A stretch of 44,286 bases of DNA from Candidatus Caccovicinus merdipullorum (GCA_018715905.1 DVKS01000183.1:1-44286), one strand, 5' to 3'. Counted from the stretch's first letter, positions 21,305-30,706 are shown. Notes: generated by a model from the sequence alone, not told the origin. Numbers and translations: made by a program.

Positions 21305-21328
21305 AAATACTTCACTCTCCTTTTCTTG

Positions 21329-21418
21329 CTCTGATAGCCTGCCGCCGAATAGGCGGCGCTAATTCAGGGATGCCAAATGCGCCGCCATGACTTTCATGGG
21401 ATGGCTGGTGCATCGGCC
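21329..21418. repeat. Dispersed intergenic repeat copy A (palindrome-containing)
   Basis: ~85-90 bp highly similar to 42980-43068; shared core TGCCGCCG(A/G)ATAGGCGGCG(C/T)TAATTCAGGGATGCCAAATGCGCCGCCA. Confidence 0.8.
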
Positions 21419-21589
21419 GGACTTCCGGCCCTTTGGCTCTAATATCATCAGTATACAATCTGATTTTTTAATTGTAAAGCATTTCCATGTGCCAGGAGCC
21501 GGCAAATCATCATTCTGCATCGTTTCCTGCAAATTGAAAAAACCGGCATGCCAGGACATGACTGCCGCCCGGTATGCCGGTCTCTGGAT

Positions 21590-21904
21590 TTACTTTGCCC
21601 GGAAACTGCTGCACTGGGTCTGGGATGCCTGGCTGGCCCCGTCGCCGGATATTCCGATATGCTCTGCAGAACATTTGCGGCCCTGATTATAGATGCAGTT
21701 TACCGCCTCGCATCCTACATCCAGCTTCTTTTCCGGCGTCTTAAACAGGTTGGTAAAGGAACCGCCCTTGTTTTCATCGAAGCTGCCGCAGCAGGTTTCA
21801 TAGGCTTCCTTCGCCGCCTGACCGTCTACCATGATCTGGTTCTTACAGCAGCAGTTATCTGCATTGTGCATACAGCTGGTTACGTTACAGTCTAACTTTG
21901 TCAT
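21590..21904 (-). CDS. DUF1540 domain protein (two Cys-rich repeats)
   Basis: 104 aa; LDCNVTSCMHNADNCCCKNQIMVDG ... VGCEAVNCIYNQGRKCSAEHIGISG. Confidence 0.85.
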   Translation of the reverse strand: MTKLDCNVTSCMHNADNCCCKNQIMVDGQAAKEAYETCCGSFDENKGGSFTNLFKTPEKKLDVGCEAVNCIYNQGRKCSAEHIGISGDGASQASQTQCSSFRAK

Positions 21905-21950
21905 ATCTTTTCCTCCTTGATGGATTAATCTTAGACAAAGTTAGTATGGT

Positions 21951-23078
21951 TCAAAACCGCTCTTTTATGTATGCCTCGATACGGTAAATTCCTACAGTCA
22001 CCGCCCAGGTAACCGCAAATACAAGAAACAATACAGCCAGCACTTCCCTTGTACTGAGAGAAGCGCCGTCAAAATGCCCGCACAGAATCTGACTGATCAT
22101 GTGGTGAGTCAGGAAAATCCCGTAAGTTTTTCCGCTGATTTCCAGAATGATTTTTTTTCCGTGTTTCCACCGTTCCAGGTAAGGCGCAATGCCCATGCAG
22201 AAAATATAAAAGGCGCAGGTGGTAAGAAGAATAAAACTCTGGCGCAGGAAAATTCCCGATCCCACCGCCTGAGCGGAAAACGTGGCTTCCATAGACGGAA
22301 GTCCTTCCGTTACCGGGACGAAAAACCACACCGCCATAACCGCCGCGCTGGCCAGCCAGAGAAGGAGAGATACCCGGCTTATCCTCCCTTTCTCTCCTTT
22401 TGCTCCGGCCTTCTGGCCCTTTTTCTCCATCCTGCCTGCCGAAAGATAACTCCGCATCTCCTCAAACCAGGCTCCCAGCAAAAAGTAAAACAGGTCCACC
22501 ACCGGATTCTGCTTGATATCCATGGGGAAGGGATGATACCAGAACAAAGCCAGGGCCGCAGCCAGAGATACCAGCATTGTGATGCTCCGGCTCTTTCTCC
22601 AGCACCACCGCACCAGGGGAAATGCCAGATACAGTATGATAATGCTCCCCAGAAACCACTCCCCTACCATATAAAAGGTGGGGATCCAGTTTACGATCCA
22701 GCCGTCCAGTCCCAGAATAGACCAGATAAATGACCAGGTCGGAATGTGATAAAAATGGCCCAGCTGCCAGTAAGTGGCGAAAAATCCAAGGATGTAAGCG
22801 ATCCAGAACAGAGGATAAATGCTGAAAAACCGCTTTTTATAAAAGGTTTTTACCGGAAGCTTTTCCTCTCTGCCGTATCGGTGGAACAGGGCCGCGCCGG
22901 ACACCATAAAGAAGCAGTAAACCGGCGTCATCCCCCAGCTGCCGTTTACCGTGCCATGGAGAGGATCCACGGCACCGCCGATGGAAAAGGGGAAATGATA
23001 GATCACGATCAGGACGGCCGCAGCCACCCTGATCAGATCCAGATAAAATAATCGCTGACGTTCTGTTTTCATAGACAT
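21951..23078 (-). CDS. Acyltransferase family 3-like integral membrane protein
   Basis: RLFYLDLIRVAAAVLIVIYHF N-terminus, multiple TM segments, KTYGIFLTHHM. Confidence 0.85.
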   Translation of the reverse strand: MSMKTERQRLFYLDLIRVAAAVLIVIYHFPFSIGGAVDPLHGTVNGSWGMTPVYCFFMVSGAALFHRYGREEKLPVKTFYKKRFFSIYPLFWIAYILGFFATYWQLGHFYHIPTWSFIWSILGLDGWIVNWIPTFYMVGEWFLGSIIILYLAFPLVRWCWRKSRSITMLVSLAAALALFWYHPFPMDIKQNPVVDLFYFLLGAWFEEMRSYLSAGRMEKKGQKAGAKGEKGRISRVSLLLWLASAAVMAVWFFVPVTEGLPSMEATFSAQAVGSGIFLRQSFILLTTCAFYIFCMGIAPYLERWKHGKKIILEISGKTYGIFLTHHMISQILCGHFDGASLSTREVLAVLFLVFAVTWAVTVGIYRIEAYIKERF

Positions 23079-23083
23079 GCAGA

Positions 23084-25021
23084 TTACTTTTTATCCTGAG
23101 AAACTTCCACCTGGCGGATGGCCTTGGTTTCGATCTCCTCTTTGATGGATGCGATGAACGCATCCAGGCTTCTGGCGCCCTCATCACCGGCAAAACGGCT
23201 TCTTACAGAAACCATGCCCTCTTCCTCTTCCTTCTGGCCTACTACCAGCATGTACGGAATCTTCTGTGTCTGGGCCTCACGAATCTTATAGCCGATCTTC
23301 TCAGAACGGGTATCCATCTCAGCACGAATGCCGGCCTCATTTAACTGCTCCAGCACCTTCTTTGCATAATCAGCAAACTTGTCGGAGATGGGCAGCACCT
23401 TTACCTGAACCGGAGCCAGCCAGGTGGGGAATGCACCTGCAAAATGCTCAATCAGGATACCGATAAACCGCTCAATGGAGCCGAAGGCAACGCGATGGAT
23501 CATGATGGGACGGTGCTTCTCGCCGTCTGCGCCGATGTACTCCAGTTCAAACCGCTGGGGAAGCTGGAAGTCAAGCTGGATGGTGCCGCACTGCCAGGTA
23601 CGTCCGATGGAATCCTCCAGATGGAAGTCGATCTTCGGTCCGTAGAAGGCGCCGTCTCCTTCATTTACCACGTAATCCAGGCCCAGCTCATCCAATGCAG
23701 AGCGCAGGCCGTCGGTAGCCATCTCCCAGTCCTCGTCGCTTCCCATGCTGTCCTCCGGTCTGGTGGAAAGCTCCACATGGTATTTAAATCCAAAGAGCGA
23801 ATATACTTCATTGATCAGATGAGCCACGCCCTTGATCTCGTCCTTGATCTGCTCCGGGGTCATGAAGATGTGGGCATCATCCTGAGTAAAGCAGCGCACA
23901 CGCATCAGGCCGTGAAGCTGTCCGGACTTCTCATGACGGTGAACCAGGCCCAGCTCGCCCATGCGCAGAGGCAGGTCACGGTAGGAACGAGGCTCGGAGG
24001 CATATACCAGAACGCCGCCGGGGCAGTTCATGGGCTTAATGGCGTAATCTTCCTCGTCAATGACCGTGGTGTACATGTTGTTCTTATAGTGATCCCAGTG
24101 GCCGGAGGTCTCCCACAGCTTCCGGTTTAAGATAATGGGAGTGGAAATCTCCACATATCCGGCCTTCTTATGGATCTCTCTCCAGTAATCAAGGAGGGTG
24201 TTCTTTAATACCATGCCCTTTGGCAGGAAGAAGGGGAATCCGGGGCCGGCCTCATGCATCATAAACAGGCCAAGCTCTCTTCCCAGCTTTCTGTGGTCAC
24301 GCTTCTTTGCCTCTTCCATCATGGTAATGTAGGCATCCAGCTCATCCTTCTTCTGGAAAGCCGTAGCATAGATACGGGTCAGCATCTTGTTGTGCTCATT
24401 GCCTCTCCAGTATGCGCCGGCAATGCTGGTCAGCTTATAGGCCTTTCCCACATCCTTGGTATTCATCAGATGGGGGCCTGCACACAGGTCCGTAAACTCG
24501 CCCTGCTTATAGAAGCTGATCTCCTCACCTTCCGGCAGATCCTCAATCAGTTCTACCTTATAGGGCTCATCCTTCTCCTTCATCAGGGCGATAGCCTCTT
24601 CTCTGGGAAGGGTAAAACGCTCGATGGGAAGGGCTTCCTTGATAATCTTCTTCATCTCGGCCTCAATCTTTGGAAGATCGTCGGAAGTAATTGGATTTAC
24701 CGGATCCACATCGTAGTAAAATCCGTCTGCAATGGAGGGGCCGATGGCCAGCTTCGTGTCCGGATACAGGCGCTTGATGGCCTGAGCCATTACATGGCTG
24801 GCAGAATGGCGGAGAGCCGCCAGGCCCTTTTCATCCTTTGCCGTAAGGATATTCAGGCTGCAGTCCTCGCTGAGTACCGTCCGCAGATCCTCACTTTCTC
24901 CGTTTACCTCGCCCACACAGGCCATTCTGGCCAGGCCTTCACTTAAATCCTTTGCAATGTCGATAATGGACATCGGCTGTGCGTACTCCTTTACGGAGCC
25001 GTCTTTTAACGTAATCTTCAT
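23084..25021 (-). CDS. thrS: Threonyl-tRNA synthetase
   Basis: TGS domain start MKITLKDGSVKEYAQPMS, HSASHVMAQAIKRLYPD, MNCPGG, IMIHRVAFGSIERFIGILIEH; ORF-track extension to 25270 overlaps the T-box so start set at 25021. Confidence 0.98.
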   Translation of the reverse strand: MKITLKDGSVKEYAQPMSIIDIAKDLSEGLARMACVGEVNGESEDLRTVLSEDCSLNILTAKDEKGLAALRHSASHVMAQAIKRLYPDTKLAIGPSIADGFYYDVDPVNPITSDDLPKIEAEMKKIIKEALPIERFTLPREEAIALMKEKDEPYKVELIEDLPEGEEISFYKQGEFTDLCAGPHLMNTKDVGKAYKLTSIAGAYWRGNEHNKMLTRIYATAFQKKDELDAYITMMEEAKKRDHRKLGRELGLFMMHEAGPGFPFFLPKGMVLKNTLLDYWREIHKKAGYVEISTPIILNRKLWETSGHWDHYKNNMYTTVIDEEDYAIKPMNCPGGVLVYASEPRSYRDLPLRMGELGLVHRHEKSGQLHGLMRVRCFTQDDAHIFMTPEQIKDEIKGVAHLINEVYSLFGFKYHVELSTRPEDSMGSDEDWEMATDGLRSALDELGLDYVVNEGDGAFYGPKIDFHLEDSIGRTWQCGTIQLDFQLPQRFELEYIGADGEKHRPIMIHRVAFGSIERFIGILIEHFAGAFPTWLAPVQVKVLPISDKFADYAKKVLEQLNEAGIRAEMDTRSEKIGYKIREAQTQKIPYMLVVGQKEEEEGMVSVRSRFAGDEGARSLDAFIASIKEEIETKAIRQVEVSQDKK

Positions 25022-25141
25022 GGCTGTTCTCCTTTTCTTTTCGTTTCCTGGAGCATGGGGCTTTCCAGACTCCCGCAGGATGCGCTGCCGGCGCATCCCT
25101 CCGGATATTTCGTAATCCCACAAGACGCGTCCTGCTGAATA

Positions 25142-25400
25142 CTTCATAAAAAAACGCCCCATGCAATGTAGGTAAATACATACATTACAAGGGACGATTA
25201 ACACCGCGGTTCCACCCTGATTGCCCTCCGCATCGCGAAGTGCCGCTTCATTTGATGATAACGGAATCACCGTTCCCGATTAAGGGACGCTCCGAGCTGG
25301 TCTTCACTTTCCTTCCCCGTAAGGCATTCGCAGCAAATCAGCCTCTCTCTGAACGGTTCCGTCAGCTACTGGTCTCATCAACGCTTTATCTGTTCCGATT
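25142..25400 (-). promoter_or_regulatory. T-box leader of thrS (tRNA-Thr responsive)
   Basis: Reverse complement reads AATCAGGGTGGAACCGCGG (canonical T-box), then CCCTTGTAATGTATG..CATTGCATGGGGCGTTTTTTT terminator; candidate ACC specifier in GTGAAGACCAGC. Confidence 0.93.
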
Positions 25401-25460
25401 ATAACATGTTGAATGGGTTTGTCAAGACAGAAATTCCCGGGCAGCTCTGCACAGCCGCCT

Positions 25461-25697
25461 TTATGCCTTCAGGTCGTATCCCATACCCTCCAGAATTTCC
25501 GCTGCCTTCTCCTGATTTTCCGCTGCCACATAAATCTCTTCGCCGCCATTAGAATAGCCGCCGTAAATATTCATTACCGACGCATAACCCAGATCCTTTT
25601 TGTAGGCAGGGATTCCATTGTTTTTCAGCGTCTCCAGAATCATATCTGCCTGCAGGCTGTCCTGTGCTGTATAAACCCTGATCTCATTCTTTTCCAT
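25461..25697 (-). CDS. DUF2007-type putative signal transducing protein
   Basis: 78 aa; VYTAQDSLQADMILETLKNNGIPAYKKD ... IYVAAENQEKAAEIL. Confidence 0.75.
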   Translation of the reverse strand: MEKNEIRVYTAQDSLQADMILETLKNNGIPAYKKDLGYASVMNIYGGYSNGGEEIYVAAENQEKAAEILEGMGYDLKA

Positions 25698-26187
25698 TCT
25701 GCACCTCCTGAAAAATCTGTTCCGCTGCTTCCTCGGCGCTTATCTCTGCCGTAAAGATCTTCTCCTGGATCAGATCCAGGTAATCCTTTTCCAGCCACCA
25801 CCGGCGCATAGCCTCTTCCCCGAATTCATCCCGCTTGTCTCTGGTTCTGTGCCTTAACATGGTTTCTTCAAAGGACAGATCATAGTAATATGCGTAAATC
25901 TCTTCTCCGAAGGCTTCTTTCGCCAGCTCAAACAGCGGCTGGTACCAGCCAGAATGAAGGATCCCCTCCAGGACCACTACTTCGCACCGCTCTTTTCCGT
26001 AAAGGAGCAGGGTTTGCAGAAGAGGAAGCGCACGATTGTCCGGCCCGTCCTTTACCCAAAGCATCTCCCGGCGTACCGCATCCTGGGAAATCACCAGTGT
26101 ATTATGCCCGAATTTTCTCTGCAGCAGCCCGGCTACCGTGCTCTTCCCGCTTCCGGAATTTCCCCGGAGGATAACCAGCTTTGCCAT
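25684..26187 (-). CDS. P-loop AAA-type small kinase (zeta-toxin/UNAG-kinase-like fold)
   Basis: LVILRGNSGSGKSTVAGLLQ Walker A; overlaps the DUF2007 gene by 14 nt. Confidence 0.75.
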   Translation of the reverse strand: MAKLVILRGNSGSGKSTVAGLLQRKFGHNTLVISQDAVRREMLWVKDGPDNRALPLLQTLLLYGKERCEVVVLEGILHSGWYQPLFELAKEAFGEEIYAYYYDLSFEETMLRHRTRDKRDEFGEEAMRRWWLEKDYLDLIQEKIFTAEISAEEAAEQIFQEVQNGKE

Positions 26188-26341
26188 CTCTCCTTCCTCC
26201 CCTCCATCCTGCTTTGGCTGATTTCAGCTTACCACAAACCAGCCCCGGCCGCAACGGGGTTTTGCCTCCTCTTCCTGTTTGTGCTATAATAATCTGGCAG
26301 CTGCATAAAATGAAGATCAGTCAACAAGGAGGAATGCCAAA

Positions 26342-26959
26342 ATGAAGGTATTGATGATCAACGGAAGTCCGAAATCCAACGGGAATACAGCCATTGCCCT
26401 CCATGAAATGGAGACAGTTTTTAAACAGGAAGGGATCGAAACTGAAATTCTCCACGTAGGCAATAAAGATATCCGCGGATGTATCAGCTGCGGACAATGC
26501 TTTTCCAGCGGGAAATGCGTGTTTAACGACCTGGTTAATGAAACCGCAGCAAAATTTCAGGTCTGTGACGGGCTGGTGGTGGGAAGTCCTGTATATTATG
26601 CCTCCGCCAATGCCTCCCTGATGGCTTTTCTCACCCGCCTATTTTACAGTACCCACTTTGACAAGACCATGAAGGTGGGCGCTGCTGTAGTCGCTGCCAG
26701 AAGAGGCGGCCTGTCCTCTGCCTTTGATGAGCTGAACAAATTCTTTACCATCAGCGGCATGCCCGTAGCATCCAGCCAGTACTGGAACAGCATTCACGGC
26801 CACAAACCGGGAGAAGCCGCCCAGGATGCGGAAGGCCTGCAGACCATGCGGACTCTGGCAAGGAATATGTCGTTCCTGATGAAGAGCATTGCACTGGGAA
26901 AAGAAAAGTACGGTCTGCCGGAAAAAGAGGCGTTTAAGAGGACTAATTTTATCCGGTAA
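26342..26959 (+). CDS. NADPH-dependent FMN reductase / flavodoxin-family protein
   Basis: MKVLMINGSPKSNGNTAIAL, CISCGQCFSSGKCVFND, GLVVGSPVYYASANA. Confidence 0.92.
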   Translation: MKVLMINGSPKSNGNTAIALHEMETVFKQEGIETEILHVGNKDIRGCISCGQCFSSGKCVFNDLVNETAAKFQVCDGLVVGSPVYYASANASLMAFLTRLFYSTHFDKTMKVGAAVVAARRGGLSSAFDELNKFFTISGMPVASSQYWNSIHGHKPGEAAQDAEGLQTMRTLARNMSFLMKSIALGKEKYGLPEKEAFKRTNFIR

Positions 26960-27039
26960 TCCCCTTCCTTCCCAAAATCAGTTTTTTATGACGCCATACA
27001 GACGACCGCAGACCGGCAAAGGAAGATCCCATGTCGGCC

Positions 27040-27261
27040 TGCGGCCGTTTAAAATCAACTGCCCTTATTCATATACGATGCCGGATTCCCCTTAATCCAG
27101 GCACCGTCCTTCTGCCCCTGCAGGGGCGCCAATATTTCCTCCATCGCAGCCATCCTGTCATTTACGATGAACTGTCTTTTGTTGCGGAAAACGGTGCATT
27201 CGTAAAGGACCGGAAAGAGCTGGTTTTTACAGTCAATATGCCAAAGGAAACCTCAGAGTGA
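27040..27261 (+). pseudogene. Remnant of a Cof-type HAD-IIB hydrolase
   Basis: Fragment GRQYFLHRSHPVIYDELSFVAENGAFVKDRKELVFTVNMPKE resembles the internal part of Cof-like phosphatases; DxDGT N-terminus and C-terminal half absent. Confidence 0.5.
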
Positions 27262-27470
27262 TTAAAATGATTACGCTTCGTTTCCAAAGAGTTTCAAGGC
27301 GAGGGCTTAGGGCATAACACGATCCTGCCCCCACGCTTCAAAGCCGGGAACAAAAAATCCTTCAAGCTATGATGGATGTGCGGGTAGGAATTGTCGCTTG
27401 CAGCGTGTCCGAGGGAGAATGCAGCGACAGAAAATACACCTCCATTGAGGTGATGATTGAGGAGAACATA

Positions 27471-27923
27471 ATGAAAATCACAGAAGCAGAAAATCGAACG
27501 CCAGAATTAATCAATCAGCTGCTGGAAGTATGGGAAGACTCTGTCAGGGCCACCCACCTGTTCCTGTCAGACGATGAAATCAAGAGTATCAAAGAATATG
27601 TCCCGCAGGCTCTGAATGGGATCGCCCATCTGCTGGTTGCGCAGGATGGTTCAGGCTGTCCCGCAGCCTTTATGGGAATTGAGGACGGTTCGCTGGAAAT
27701 GCTGTTCGTCGCGCCGGAAGAACGGGGCAAAGGGCTGGGGAAACGTCTGATTCAATATGGAATTGAAAATTATGCCGTGAAACGGCTGGCGGTCAATGAA
27801 CAAAACCCGCAGGCCAAAGGTTTTTATGAACACATGGGCTTTCAGGTTTACAAACGGACAGACTTTGACGAACAGGGAAAACCCTATCCTCTGCTGTATA
27901 TGCGCCGCCTGACAGATCGGTAA
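27471..27923 (+). CDS. GNAT family N-acetyltransferase
   Basis: MKITEAENRTPELINQLLEVWEDSVRATHLFL..., LFVAPEERGKGLGKRLIQYGI, GFYEHMGFQVYKRT; GAGGAG upstream of ATG 27471. Confidence 0.9.
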   Translation: MKITEAENRTPELINQLLEVWEDSVRATHLFLSDDEIKSIKEYVPQALNGIAHLLVAQDGSGCPAAFMGIEDGSLEMLFVAPEERGKGLGKRLIQYGIENYAVKRLAVNEQNPQAKGFYEHMGFQVYKRTDFDEQGKPYPLLYMRRLTDR

Positions 27924-27925
27924 AA

Positions 27926-28177
27926 AAGATAAAAATTAACAGGAAGGAACTTTCCGCTATTGAACTGCCCTATCCCGAATGGGGTGCCAAGGATTTGTTT
28001 GTTCGTGATGATAAAAAGCGAAATTACTATCTCATTACGGTAAAAGGTGATAAGCGTGTTGATCTGAAGGAATTCCGCAGGCAGCACAGCTTGCGTGCGC
28101 TCTCCTTTGCTTCTTCAGAGGATTTGCTGCGTCTGATTCAGGAACATGGAAATGCAGCAGAATTCACCCAGTTATAA
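27926..28177 (+). pseudogene. Truncated YbaK/PrdX-type prolyl-tRNA editing domain
   Basis: ELPYPEWGAKDLFVRDDKKRNYYLITVKGDKRVDLKEFRRQHSLRALSFASSEDLLRLI matches the C-terminal half of YbaK/PrdX; N-terminal half and C-terminal end missing. Confidence 0.65.
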
Positions 28178-28203
28178 AACACATGATTTTACAAATTTTG
28201 TAC

Positions 28204-28237
28204 AAAAAAGTCCAGGAATCTGTACTCCCGGACTTTT
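28204..28237. terminator. Bidirectional intrinsic terminator (AAAAGTCC..GGACTTTT)
   Basis: Inverted repeat with flanking A/T runs downstream of the NUDIX fusion gene. Confidence 0.65.
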
Positions 28238-28244
28238 CATTTGC

Positions 28245-29363
28245 TTATTTCAGCCCGCTTCCGCCGCACAAAAGCGGCTTCACAAGCCTCTCATATTCCC
28301 CGTTATGGCGGCACCATTCCTCTTCCCGGATAAGTACCGGTTCTCCCTCCAGGGTGTATCCCTGGATATAAGGCGCTCCGCCAAATTCTTTTTTCTCGTA
28401 CTCTTCTATGGGAACGGCAATCATCCGGTCCACTTCTTCTCCCGGCAGAAATTCCGGCAGATCCATCTCATAAAGATAGACCTGTCCAATCTCCCGGTCA
28501 AAGAAATCGTCTTCATGAAGCTCCTCCCGCACCTGTCCGGCATAGACAAGCCTCTCCGGATCCATCTTCACGCCGGTTTCTTCCCGAACCTCACGAAGGA
28601 CCGCCTGGGCATGCTCCTCACTGGCATCCACATGGCCGGTAGAGGACAGATCATAAAAACCGGGGAAATCTTTTTTCGATGCGGCGCGCTGCTGAAAATA
28701 CAGCCATATGGTGTCGCCATGTCTGGCATACATCCAGCAGTGAACCACCTCATGCCAGAGTCCCAGCCGGTGTACCTGCCCCCGCTTCATCTGCCCTAAA
28801 GGCTTTCCGTCATCATCATAGACAGAAAATATCTCCTGCTCACCGGGAACCGCTTCTTTGTCGGAATCCGGATGTCTGGCAGCCCCTGGAAGCCCGGCCT
28901 CTTCCTCCCCGGAAAACAGTTCCGGAAACGTATCTTCGATAATCCTGGCAGCAGTGGCTACCATCCGAGCACAGGGCCGCTTCCGGTAATACTCCGGTGT
29001 CCTCTCGGAAGGAGCTGCGCTTTTTTCCGCCGCCCGAAGGCCCAGAATCTCCCGGCAGATAATGGTCTTATGCTCCGCCTTAAATGCCGCTGCCATTCTC
29101 CGCACCGTCTCATAATTCTCTGTCTTGGCCGCCTGATCGGCCGGGTCTGTATTTCCGCAGACCAGCCCGGCAATCATAAACATGGCAGATACTGTGCCGC
29201 ACACTTCCCGCATGCGCCCCATGCCGGCTCCAAAGGAACAGGAAAGGCGAAGGGATGTATCCCGGTCCAGGCCAAACAAATCGCTGTAGGCAGTAAATAC
29301 AGACTGACAGCAGTTATAGCCGGACATGAACAGCTCCACCGCCTGATCTACTCTGCTTTTCAT
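28245..29363 (-). CDS. C_GCAxxG_C_C family domain fused to a NUDIX hydrolase domain
   Basis: N-term MKSRVDQAVELFMSGYNCCQSVFTAYSDLFGLD...CSFGAGMGRMREVCGTVSAMFMIAGLVCG; C-term GHVDASEEHAQAVLREVREETGV NUDIX box. Confidence 0.9.
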   Translation of the reverse strand: MKSRVDQAVELFMSGYNCCQSVFTAYSDLFGLDRDTSLRLSCSFGAGMGRMREVCGTVSAMFMIAGLVCGNTDPADQAAKTENYETVRRMAAAFKAEHKTIICREILGLRAAEKSAAPSERTPEYYRKRPCARMVATAARIIEDTFPELFSGEEEAGLPGAARHPDSDKEAVPGEQEIFSVYDDDGKPLGQMKRGQVHRLGLWHEVVHCWMYARHGDTIWLYFQQRAASKKDFPGFYDLSSTGHVDASEEHAQAVLREVREETGVKMDPERLVYAGQVREELHEDDFFDREIGQVYLYEMDLPEFLPGEEVDRMIAVPIEEYEKKEFGGAPYIQGYTLEGEPVLIREEEWCRHNGEYERLVKPLLCGGSGLK

Positions 29364-29368
29364 GATAT

Positions 29369-30460
29369 TTATTTTACCTCAACGCTCCAGCCTTCCGGTC
29401 CTTCGATCCGTCCTAACTGGATACCGGTAATGGTATCGTATATTCTCTGGGTCAGTTCGCCGATATGGTTATTGCTGATAGGCATCTTCTCATTCTCAAA
29501 ACGCAGCTCGCCAACAGGAGAAACCACTGCGGCAGTTCCGGTGCCGAAACACTCTTCCATCTCGCCGCTCTCTGCAGTTTTAATCACTTCATCTACGGAA
29601 ATCTGGCGCTCCTCTACCGGAATTCCCCACATTTTGCACAGCTGGATCGCGGAATCTCTGGTGACGCCAGGAAGGATGCTGCCGTTTAATGCAGGAGTGA
29701 CCACAGTGCCGTTAATCTTAAAAAAGATATTCATGGCGCCTACTTCCTCGATATATTTTCGATGTACGCCGTCCAGCCACAGAACCTGTGCATAACCTTC
29801 GTCATGTGCCTTTACCTGGCTCGCCAGAGATGCCACATAGTTTCCGCCGGTCTTGGCCTCGCCGATGCCGCCCTTTACTGCTCTTACGTATTCATCCTCG
29901 ATCCAGATCTTTACGGGATCCAGTCCGCTTTCATAATAAGCGCCTACCGGAGACAGAATAATAATGAACTTATACGTATGAGACGGACGAACGCCCAGGA
30001 ATGGATCGGTAGCGATCACAAAGGGACGGATGTAAAGTGCCGTTCCCGGTCTGGTGGGAATCCAGTCTGCATCAACCTTTACTACTGTCTTCAGGGCCTC
30101 AAGGAAAATGTCCTCAGGAATCTCCGGAATGCAGAGGCGGCGGTTGCTGCGGTTTGCCCGCTCGATGTTCTTGTCCGGGCGGAACAGAAGGATCCTTCCG
30201 TCATCTGCCTTATATGCTTTCAGGCCCTCGAACATCTCCTGTCCGTAATGGAATACCATACAGGAAGGTTCCAGTACCAGCGGCTGATAGGGGATGACTC
30301 TCGGGTCATGCCAGCCGTTTTCCTCATCGTAATCCATCACAAACATGTGATCCGTAAAAATCGTTCCGAACACCAGCGGATTATCCTGGCCTGGCTTCTC
30401 CTTCGGTGCTGTAGTGCGTTCAATTCTAATCGTCTGCATAATGCATACTTCCTTTCCCAT
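29369..30460 (-). CDS. ilvE: Branched-chain amino acid aminotransferase
   Basis: GQEMFEGLKAYKADDGRILLFRPDKNIER, GEAKTGGNYVASL, GVTRDSAIQL. Confidence 0.96.
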   Translation of the reverse strand: MGKEVCIMQTIRIERTTAPKEKPGQDNPLVFGTIFTDHMFVMDYDEENGWHDPRVIPYQPLVLEPSCMVFHYGQEMFEGLKAYKADDGRILLFRPDKNIERANRSNRRLCIPEIPEDIFLEALKTVVKVDADWIPTRPGTALYIRPFVIATDPFLGVRPSHTYKFIIILSPVGAYYESGLDPVKIWIEDEYVRAVKGGIGEAKTGGNYVASLASQVKAHDEGYAQVLWLDGVHRKYIEEVGAMNIFFKINGTVVTPALNGSILPGVTRDSAIQLCKMWGIPVEERQISVDEVIKTAESGEMEECFGTGTAAVVSPVGELRFENEKMPISNNHIGELTQRIYDTITGIQLGRIEGPEGWSVEVK

Positions 30461-30706
30461 GCCTGGCTTATGCGTCAGTCAATTAATTTGCTAACCATTA
30501 TCATCCAAAAATTCCGTTCTGTCAATACTTCCCAATATGAAGTTCTGTTATATTTTCTTTTCGTCCAGGTTATATTTCCTGCTTTTCTGCTCTTTCTGTC
30601 CCTTGGAAAATACTGGACGATAAATTTATTCCGTTGTATAATGGTAAGAAATTTTTATCTGGTATCATACCATTTCACGGAAGAAAGAAGAAAGGTGGAA
30701 CTGTCA

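Noticed and set aside
24254-24946. 230-aa plus-strand ORF inside thrS
   Set aside because: Shadow ORF antisense to a well-conserved synthetase.
25022-25270. N-terminal extension of the thrS ORF
   Set aside because: Runs through the T-box terminator and antiterminator; the canonical TGS-domain start is at 25021.
29762-30706. ~315-aa N-terminal extension of the MATE ORF
   Set aside because: Antisense to ilvE and promoter region; a good RBS and the MATE N-terminus appear at ATG 30707.
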